A DNA stretch of 64,000 bases from Mesodorylaimus sp. YZB2_4. Lineage: Eukaryota > Nematoda > Enoplea > Dorylaimida > Dorylaimidae. Positions 57,001-64,000 of this stretch are shown piece by piece. Below the pieces are notes generated by a model. It was not told the origin of the DNA, did no database searches, and saw only the letters and a list, made by a program, of their open reading frames with translations. The stretch is taken from NCBI GenBank assembly GCA_030248295.1, contig JASANH010001202.1, forward strand, positions 62,001-126,000, in the 5' to 3' direction. Every line of letters begins with the position of its first letter. The stretch's first letter is position 1. A program made the translations under genes and the position numbers.

Positions 57001-57974
57001 AATCAAGCCTCGAAATTATATCTGCTTGATAGAGCACGCTTTTCTCTGCAAAATTGTCGCTGAAAAATTTCGAGAAAAATAGCCCAACAGCGGATGGCGT
57101 TCGACAGGGGAGCGAGCAACTATGATTAGGGGCCCAGAGAGCGGAAAAGGACTAGCCCCAGTTTCCGAAAGGGGGAAGGGCAGCAATTTTCATATGTGAC
57201 AATTTGTGCAAATTTTCCCGCCATTTTTCAAATTATATCAATGATTTTGACGAAGGAACTAGTTTTGGATGATGTTTTAGATTTTCCAAATTCTTTTCCG
57301 AATGTGTTGTCTGAAGGGGGTGAAACATGCACAGGCTGTGCCTTGCCCATACAGGGCGTGAAGAGACAATTGGACCCCCGTTTTGGATGCTGGTATAAGA
57401 ATTTTAGAATTTATTTCCTATATTTTGTTTTTTAGCCATTTCTCGAGATCGGTTAGAGATTTCTCCAATTCGAAATGAAGAACGAAAATTAAGTACAAAT
57501 TCGGCAACGAAACTATTCAGGGCCATTAATCGACAACATACTTTTGCTGGTGTTGATGATGCGGGCACATCGGCGAGTGGTCAGAATTCGAAAACTGTGG
57601 ATTTCACTATCAATCGAATCGGAGGAGCTGAGATTGTGGACGATAAGGCGGGTAAGAATGCAGTGTGATCGGGGAATCAAATTTTTGAACTGGCCATTCC
57701 CTGTTTAGGTCGAAAACTATTTCGAATTGTTCACAAACATCAGAATAGCAGCGCTGGCGCACTAAATGAGTGGAAATCGCATCAATTCGAATCTGAATCG
57801 TCCATAGTCGAAGAAATAGTACGAGTGATCAATCGATATTTGGATTTGGCGAGGAGCGAAATTCGTCAAGAATTTCTTCGACGAACGCCGAGAAAATCAT
57901 CATTTTTTAAAAGACTTCAACTGGGCGATCTTTCGTTGAGTGAAACAAACAGCGGCACAACTCCTCAAAACTAA
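51032..57974 (+). CDS. MAPKAP1: TORC2 subunit SIN1
   Basis: Nine exons: 51032-51266, 51479-51819, 51882-52054, 55199-55393, 55459-55577, 56328-56435, 56542-56700, 57436-57651, 57709-57974, 603 residues (human 522), with all phases closing. SIN1 is a core subunit of mTOR complex 2 that presents Akt/SGK for phosphorylation. The N-terminus LISYIRHTFITCDDTGVCE matches the vertebrate start. GHRRRSETSKRLETLK precedes the CRIM domain (NPFQEYMKFDG, IRIFALMAS, DLIGLICFHYTSRNLTPKL, AEDTGEVDSDLPPR). A Ras-binding-like region follows (FVLVRAFS near its end). The C-terminal PH domain includes YTVSMIRKFKRDAKVQL, LEISPIRNE and EIVRVINRYLDLARSEIRQE. The 3.1-kb third intron and the 750-bp fifth intron are full of transposable elements. 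It is convergent with IQSEC. Confidence 0.94.
52250..52430 (-). repeat. Leu/Ser-tRNA-derived SINE in MAPKAP1 intron 3
   Basis: Minus strand: AAGGCGTCTGCCTCTCACGC, a variable arm, and GAGGGTTCGACTCCCGCC. Tail CATGTCATGTCAC and GCTAAGGAACACA as in the copy at 24.43-24.59 kb. Confidence 0.7.
52965..53533 (-). mobile_element. Family C hAT-like element with intact 8-bp duplication
   Basis: Flanked by AGCAAAAC at 52957-52964 and 53534-53541. Inverted ends CAAGTATGGGCAAGG and CCTTGCCCATACTTG match perfectly over 15 bp. No transposase. The outer arms are on the opposite strand to the 29.5-kb copy. A family A MITE is nested inside. Confidence 0.93.
53189..53377 (+). mobile_element. Family A MITE nested in family C
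   Basis: Ends TGTAACCAAGCCTGGC and CAGGCACGAGGGTTACA, 189 bp; ACTG flanks both sides. Core CGGCTGAAACATCAACCCG. Confidence 0.9.
54545..54830 (+). repeat. Two direct copies of a ~95-bp purine/C-rich unit
   Basis: Unit 1 (about 54550-54650) and unit 2 (about 54725-54820) share AAAGGGGGGACCCTTCT, TTTTTTAGACCCCC-like and CCCGCCCGGC words followed by TGTGCAGGT. They lie in MAPKAP1 intron 3. A further C-run follows at about 54990-55011. Confidence 0.75.
55738..56305 (+). mobile_element. Family B element in MAPKAP1 intron 5
   Basis: From GAGAGAGATCAGGGCTCTCC to ACGAACCCGCCGTCACTGAG, uninterrupted. Ends about 20 bp before the acceptor at 56327. Upstream in the same intron is a G17 run (about 55688). 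Confidence 0.85.
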
Positions 57975-58369
57975 TTCTTACTTTATTGCTCATAATGCTG
58001 CAAAAAATTCGTTAATTTTTGAGAAAAAAATATACACGTTCATAATTTTGAGAATGCATTGTACATTGCCTAGTAAAGGGTCATCACATTTTATAGAATA
58101 GCATTGGTTACATGGATCACGCCTCCACATATGGACACTGACTGCCGCCACATCTGGGTCAACCATACAGTACCTATATCTTACATCCTATACACACCCC
58201 ATCAGCTCGAATGCAGGCAGTTAGAATGAAAAAAGTTGAAACTCGAACACTTTTAAATAAGCCATGGTTTGGCAGTGCATATGAATCGGAAACGCACCGG
58301 TCACAGGCACGTGATTATAAAATGAAACTAATCAGAAAACGAATCTTTTTTGTTTTTTCAGCATCGGCT

Positions 58370-61300
58370 TCATACCTCGGACGATTCAGTAAAGAAGGTA
58401 ACTTCGGGTGGCGGCGTCATCGAACCACTTCGACGTCTATAACTATGCCTATCGACCGTGGCTCGAACGGGCTGCGCTTGAGCTAGACTCGACGTCGATG
58501 ACGACGCGCCAACATTGTTCTCCGTCGATGTTGTGGTCGGTGTTGTCGATTCGTCATTAAGTGAAGATGTTGTCGCGGGACGTGAATTCTTCGGCGACGA
58601 TTCCCGACTCACTGTACTCGCCGTCGATGACTAAAAAAGAAATTAAAATAATTTTATAAAATCAACAAATTCCCTCCTTTTTTTCTTACCATTCCACTAT
58701 CCAACGAGGTAAGACTAGCGCATCTTGGCCTCGGTTGTCTCATCCTACTGGAAGCAGCACCATCTTCTGTTCCTTTCGCTTGTGTCGACGCGCTGTTCGA
58801 TGCTTGCGACGACGATGATGAAGAATTTTTGGCCACAACGGAAACACCAGCCGTTGGATCATCCAATTCAGGCAGACCCGAATCTCGCTGCTCGCCACGA
58901 CCCAATGAATGACTTCGATGACTGGTTGATGCCACATTACCACCATGGTACTTGTTCTGTTTCTCCAATTCCAATTCGATTCGAAGCGCCTCCATTTCGT
59001 CACTCTAAAAAAACCACCACTCAACATTTTCATAATCGGCTAATTACACTTCCCGCACGCCAAGATTCCAATGATCAAATCATAAAATCTGAGAAATCGA
59101 TGAACTCACCTCACAAATCGATTCTTTCAAATCTTCCATGAATTTCGTCCTGTCTTCTTCACTTCTGGCATTGAAATAAAACGTTTTATTCTCCAATGTA
59201 TGATTTATACGCAAACCATTTGCGTAATCTGAAAAAACAAACTTGACTCCCTTCTCCAATACCCCGATTTTAAACTTACGTTGATTCCTAAACGGTACCA
59301 CCTGCATTCCGACCAACGTATGGCAACTGCGGAATGTATACGTCGTGACTGAATTTTTCTTTCGCGATAAAATCTTCGTTATCTACGAGAAAAAATCAAT
59401 CAATAATCATCATATCGAAAAGAAACCCAAAACTTACCAAAATCATATCATTGAAAAGAAAAATTTCTCGTTGATGCACATTCGCGGCTTGTTTCTTTTG
59501 AGGATCCATAACCTCGTACAATCGACAATAGCATACCAAACGTCGATGCGGAAGGGCCAACGTCTACAACAGAAAATAATGCCTCAAATTTTCACCGCCA
59601 AATGCACATTCCTTTTCCTTTTGCCTCCCCTTGCGAAAATCCCTTCGCTCCTATCATACCTAAACCATGTCGTAAAAGCTTACCGGCTTTTTTCCAACAA
59701 TGCTTCGATCAACTTTTAAAACTTGAGTCACATGATCGGAACCCGGTTTAAATTCTTGCTCCTTTACGCGATGATAAATACCCGTCAGAAGCTTCGCATT
59801 TACGTCGCCTCCCCCGTCGATTCCTAAACAAACGGCTCAATGACATATGGTCGAGCATTCTTCGAAACAGCTGACGTCCCAAAAGAATGCCTAAATCCTA
59901 TTCAAATGAATGAACTCGACCTTACCTCGCAAATTTTTCATAAAATCCTCCAATTTCATACGCCTTTCAGGTTTTATATTGGGCGAATGTAGATCCGTAT
60001 TCAACATAATAATAGCAAAGGCTAAGAGAAATATCGTATCCGCTTGATTAAATTGTTTCACAACATCACTATTGCATTCGCAATAACGTCTGGCAAACAC
60101 CTGCAATTCAATAAAAACTCTATTATACACTAAAAATATTTTTCTAAACCATATAAAATCCTTTTTTAAAAAATTTACGAATCTATTTTTATTTTCATAC
60201 CTCCATTATACGTTCAATCTTTTGCGCTTCTCCTGGTAGACGAAACAGAGACTGAAACCGACGTAGAGCCACATCCAACTCCATGCCAGTCATGTCTACT
60301 TCGTTCGCGAAACAACTAAAAAGCAAAAACTTCTTTGCATAAGTTCCCATAAACTATCTCACTCATGCAACGACTTTGAAAAAACTCCACGCCATTCCCT
60401 ACCTCAGGCCAACATTTGCCCCTTCCCCCCCAAATATCCCAACCCAATGCAGTAATTCAAAATATGCACAAAAACTGCACCTTGAGCGGGAGTCGAACCC
60501 GCACCTCTGAGAACCCCACATCAACAAAAACTTACTCTAACACAGCCATATTGAACGGATTCAAAAGATTGCCCAAATATTCTCCAATCATTTGTTTGCT
60601 TAGTCCTTTACGAGAAATGAGTAATTTGGCCACAGCTGCTGGCGTACCTTCGACGAAACCAAAATCGACCAGAAATTGAACACCGCGTTCAGGTTTTCTG
60701 CAAAAAATTAAGCAAAACTTAAATAAATGTTATCTTTTCTTCCTAGTTCATTCGCTAGCACAGAGAAATTTTTTAGCACAAAACTTCATCCCACATCCGT
60801 CCTAGCAGTCCCTTTCAAAAAAGCAAAGCCTACATACTTATTGAAAAAATTTAAGGCTATTCGATATTGCCGTTTCCGTTCCAGTTCCGATTGCCGATGT
60901 GGTACACTGATCAAACTTCTGCGACCCCAATGACGTAGCCACTGAGATTCGGGCAGACTCCGATTCAGTAAGACGGGTACTTGCGACGTCGAATCGCCGA
61001 TGCCAGTGCTTTGATCGATGGCAGCATTTGGTGCAGAGGGACGAGTCAAATTATGTTGATTACCATCTTCCGTAGCCACTGCCATCGGTAACCATACGGG
61101 AGTCGTCTGGTCTAAATCTACGCGTCGAACAGTAGCACTCGGACCGTTTTGTCTTAAAATATTGGGTGTCGTCGTGGTCGTATTTGGCGCCGCCTGAGCA
61201 TTCGCCAATGACGCGTCGAATAGAGCCGAAGGCGACAACGATGACGTAGGCGATAAAATAGCGGGGCCTTGATATTTGCTTTTCTTGGTAGTGCACTCTC

Positions 61301-63012
61301 CGCCTTCGGAAGGAGAGCCCGAATTGAGCACTTCCGATCGCGCCGGCGACGAAGAAGACGACGACGAATAATGATGAAGGGCGAAAGATTTGGGAGAAAC
61401 GAATTGTTGAGGCGCCGAGGCCGTACGAGCCGTCAACCTAGACGACACAAGGGCGCCGCCTGGGCCCTTTTCAACATAAGAATGCTGGTGTTGCGTAACG
61501 GAAGACGTCGGCCCGAGTCGAACGTAAGATGCGTAGGGCAAATCCAATTCGCCCAGTTGCTCCCGTCTTCTTTGCTGCTGACTTTCGCACGTTGAAGAAT
61601 GTGGGAATGAATTGTCCAAATGTTGCCAGTGCCCGTCCGCCCTTCTCGTGGTCGTCGAACAAACCTCCTTTTCGGTCTTTTTGTCTGAAGAGGCCAAACT
61701 CAAAGAGCACGCACCACTACCGCCGCCCAACACGGTGCCACGTTCGACGGAAACTGAACGATTTCGTAAAATGTTCACAGCTGGCGGTCGGTATTTGTTT
61801 CCATTTTGACGTTTTTCATCTCCGTCAACCCGACTTGTTGGCATAGACGACATGCTCGAATCCACTTCCGTTACTTTCACGTGAATGGCCGACGAATTTT
61901 TCGGATGCAATACGCTACCGCGCGGCGTCTCCTGCTGTTGTATATGTTGTAACTGAGTGGTCAATGGAGCGCTCAAATGATGATTACGTCCAGTGCCGTC
62001 GTTACCAATGTTATATCGATGCAATTTCAATCTCGACATGCTCGTTGGTTCGCCGCCAGCCGTCGTTTCTCTCAAGACGCTATTGTCATTATTAGAAGAC
62101 GAGAGTGACGCCGCATTAATGGCCCCGCCGCCACCCTGATGTTGATTTCCCATGATGAGCCTGGGCCCTCCGCAACGTGCACTCTCGTTCTGCTGACCAT
62201 CTGTCGAACATTCTTGACTAATTATTTTACTCGACGCCACGCCGTGTCGTTGCTCGTCGATCATAACAATCCGACCATCTGATCTCGTCGATGTGATTTT
62301 CTTGCTAGCCGTAAATTGGCAATGATACTGTTGCTGCTGAGGAAGAACCAGGAGTCGTTGTCCGAGCGCCGCACGGTTGCCAGCTGATACGGCGTTGCTC
62401 AGAACAGAGCCGCTCGAAGCTGAAGAATGGAATCGATTCAATGCGATACGACCGCGGCCACCGCTCCGACGACGCTGACCATCGGCTACGACTAAACGAA
62501 GATTTTCAAATTTCTTCTCTAATCTATACTTTCTGTACGCGCGTTGAATGACGATAGCTGCGCGCCGAGCTCGTATTCGTCCTCCGTATTTCCTCTCCAA
62601 CATTTCCACATGTTTTTGTTGAAAATCAGTTGATAATTCATAAGTTTCCATTAATGATGAATCGCCCGTGTCGCTTTTTCTCGTGCCCGAACCGATGTAA
62701 CTGTCGTCACAAGCTACTAATGGCTGATGACCTTGCGTCGTATAGGAAGAAGCGGGGGAATAAACAAGCCCATTCCCATTTCCACTACCCACGCAACCGG
62801 ACACTCCGTTTTGTTTGCCATAATTATTACTGTAATAACGAGGCAGTGATCGATGAGCGCAAGTCGCTTGATGTCTCGGCGTTGCCATCGTTGTCTCGAC
62901 TAAAGATCGAGTCAAATTCGACGAATCTTCATCAGCGAATGTCCTCAACTTTGATTTTTCTTTGTCACTAACCAAAAGCTTTTCTTGATCATTCGAATCA
63001 TTAGTACCATAA
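58370..63012 (-). CDS. IQSEC: IQ motif and Sec7 domain Arf-GEF, 5' end outside the open frame
   Basis: Exchange factor for Arf6 (BRAG/IQSEC, Drosophila Schizo/Loner), acting at the plasma membrane and synapses. The largest exon, 60838-63012, has an IQ motif ([18 protein letters not shown]) and long Ser/Gln-rich disorder. The Sec7 domain runs over the exon 60536-60697 and the next ones: [36 protein letters not shown] with the catalytic Glu finger, [20 protein letters not shown]. The PH domain follows ([48 protein letters not shown]). A Ser/Thr-rich tail ends FFTESSEV. The big exon starts at an acceptor (ATTTTTAG near 63013) with the frame open, so the start codon lies in an upstream exon not identified. 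The paralogue number (1-3) cannot be assigned. Confidence 0.93.
60478..60515 (-). repeat. tRNA-like SINE fragment in an IQSEC intron
   Basis: Minus strand GTGCGGGTTCGACTCCCGCTC is a perfect B-box/T-arm hairpin (GCGGG with CCCGC), next to CAAGGTGCAG. Only the 3' half of a tRNA-like head is present. Confidence 0.55.
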
Positions 63013-64000
63013 CTAAAAATTAATGCAAATTATAGATTTTGGATGAAAAATTTTAAAAAAGCAAAGCAATTTCGAAAAGTTTTTGAAAACTGTATTTCAG
63101 GCGACTCGCGCACACAAGTAGACCCCACCTTGTTTTTCCACCTGCGTATCACAAAAAGCGCTAACTTTAAATTTTATACACGACAATAAAAAAAGCTAGA
63201 GTAGTTTTCGTGACTGAGTCGTTTAGAATGTTATCCCAAAACAAACTATTTCTCAATCCCGGCCTTCATCCATTCTAACAAGAGGCTCGAGTCATAAATT
63301 CCAGACTTCTGTTCGCATAGCTAAACAAACAAGGTCTAACGAGGCCCAACCAATTGTTCCCTCTGACACATTGTTCTCGCCTCGTCGAGTCAAAAGGCGA
63401 AAAGCTTTCTCAAGCACATCACGCACGAGCCAACACAGCGCATCGAGCAAGCAAATGAAAACAAATACAGCTGGGAACAGTAAGAAAAATGTGGCCGGGA
63501 TAAACTCGCCTCTCTTATCTCCTTGGACAAGTGCAGTGCACAAATCTTAATTTCCCACACAACAATATCCTAAGCCGGAAGTCACTAGATAAGACCGAGA
63601 TGAGAAAATATGCCTGCCATTTTTTGCTTCATCGGTTCTCAAAGAGTCGGCGAGTACAAAAAAGGGAAGGCGACCTCGCTCGGGCCCCAACCCAGTAGGG
63701 ACACTGAGGCAGTGTTTTCCCACCAAACTTGATCCTCGTCATTATCCAGAAAAGCTCGGGTATTTATGCAAGCTAAATGCGAGATTACGTACACAAAAAA
63801 GGCGGCTTTCTATTTTTAGCTTACTAGGTAAATAGCACGAATAAAAACAGGCATCTATTCGTCGAGGGAGGGCGAGGAGCGGAGGGAGTGCTTGTGAGAA
63901 AAAGCAACGCCTTCAATTCGAAACGGTCATCCGAAACCAAGCAACCAAAGCGTCCGGCCTCCATTAGGAAGGCGCGATTCTATTGGCGTGCTTTTCGGAC
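63013..64000. other. Upstream of IQSEC, no exon recognised
   Basis: Probably the first known intron of IQSEC and possibly its promoter. A hydrophobic minus-strand open frame at 63292-63543 has no splice-site support. No repeat family from the window is present. Confidence 0.5.

Noticed and set aside
63292-63543. 83-codon hydrophobic frame upstream of IQSEC
   Set aside because: No homology, no splice sites, and it lies in a probable intron or promoter.

Overview
This is a piece of an animal nuclear genome. Genes are split by GT-AG introns, many only 50-100 bp long, with short TTTTCAG or TTTTAG acceptors. Twelve protein genes lie on both strands, and eleven of them can be named or placed in a family by their conserved animal orthologues. 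Compact introns, a nematode-like globin (Gln at E7, long tails), a divergent single-exon 7TM receptor and 3' splice sites just upstream of start codons suggest an ecdysozoan, perhaps an enoplean nematode. No ribosomal RNA or other species marker is present, so this placement is an inference.

Layout, left to right: divergent 7TM receptor (-, 0.9-2.2 kb); repeat-rich gap with a hAT transposon and a LINE relic (4-8.4 kb); small RRM protein with RS- and RGG-like tails (-, 8.9-9.9 kb); globin (+, 11.1-13.6 kb); GRIPAP1/GRASP-1 (-, 14.2-19.0 kb); ER co-chaperone DNAJB9 (-, 19.4-20.5 kb); cereblon (-, 22.4-26.0 kb); MON1 (+, 26.8-33.1 kb); PC-esterase PCED1 (+, 33.5-35.8 kb); CCAR1 (+, 36.5-44.3 kb); CSTF3 (-, 44.6-50.3 kb); MAPKAP1/SIN1 (+, 51.0-58.0 kb); IQSEC Arf-GEF (-, 58.4 to at least 63.0 kb, 5' end missing). 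Several neighbours are head to head (CRBN/MON1, CSTF3/MAPKAP1, RRM gene/globin) or tail to tail (globin/GRIPAP1, CCAR1/CSTF3, MAPKAP1/IQSEC) with gaps of 0.3-1.2 kb. They do not form one pathway. Three act in membrane traffic (GRIPAP1, MON1, IQSEC), two or three in nuclear RNA work (RRM protein, CCAR1, CSTF3), two in protein quality control (DNAJB9, CRBN) and one in TORC2 signalling.

The accessory content is almost all non-coding transposable elements sitting in introns: two hAT-like elements with intact 8-bp target duplications plus a third with a nested insertion, at least nine copies of a TGTAACC-ended MITE (family A), three copies of a 0.55-0.65 kb element that always ends close to a 3' splice site (family B), a hAT-like CAGGGTTC-ended family (D), a small palindromic MITE, and several tRNA-derived SINEs. 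Families A, C and B are nested three deep in a MON1 intron. There is no CRISPR array, operon of bacterial type, or phage. I found no clearly new biochemical system. The most interesting observations are the nested transposons, their placement beside splice sites, a GC-AG intron in MON1, and the drug-pocket residues of cereblon.
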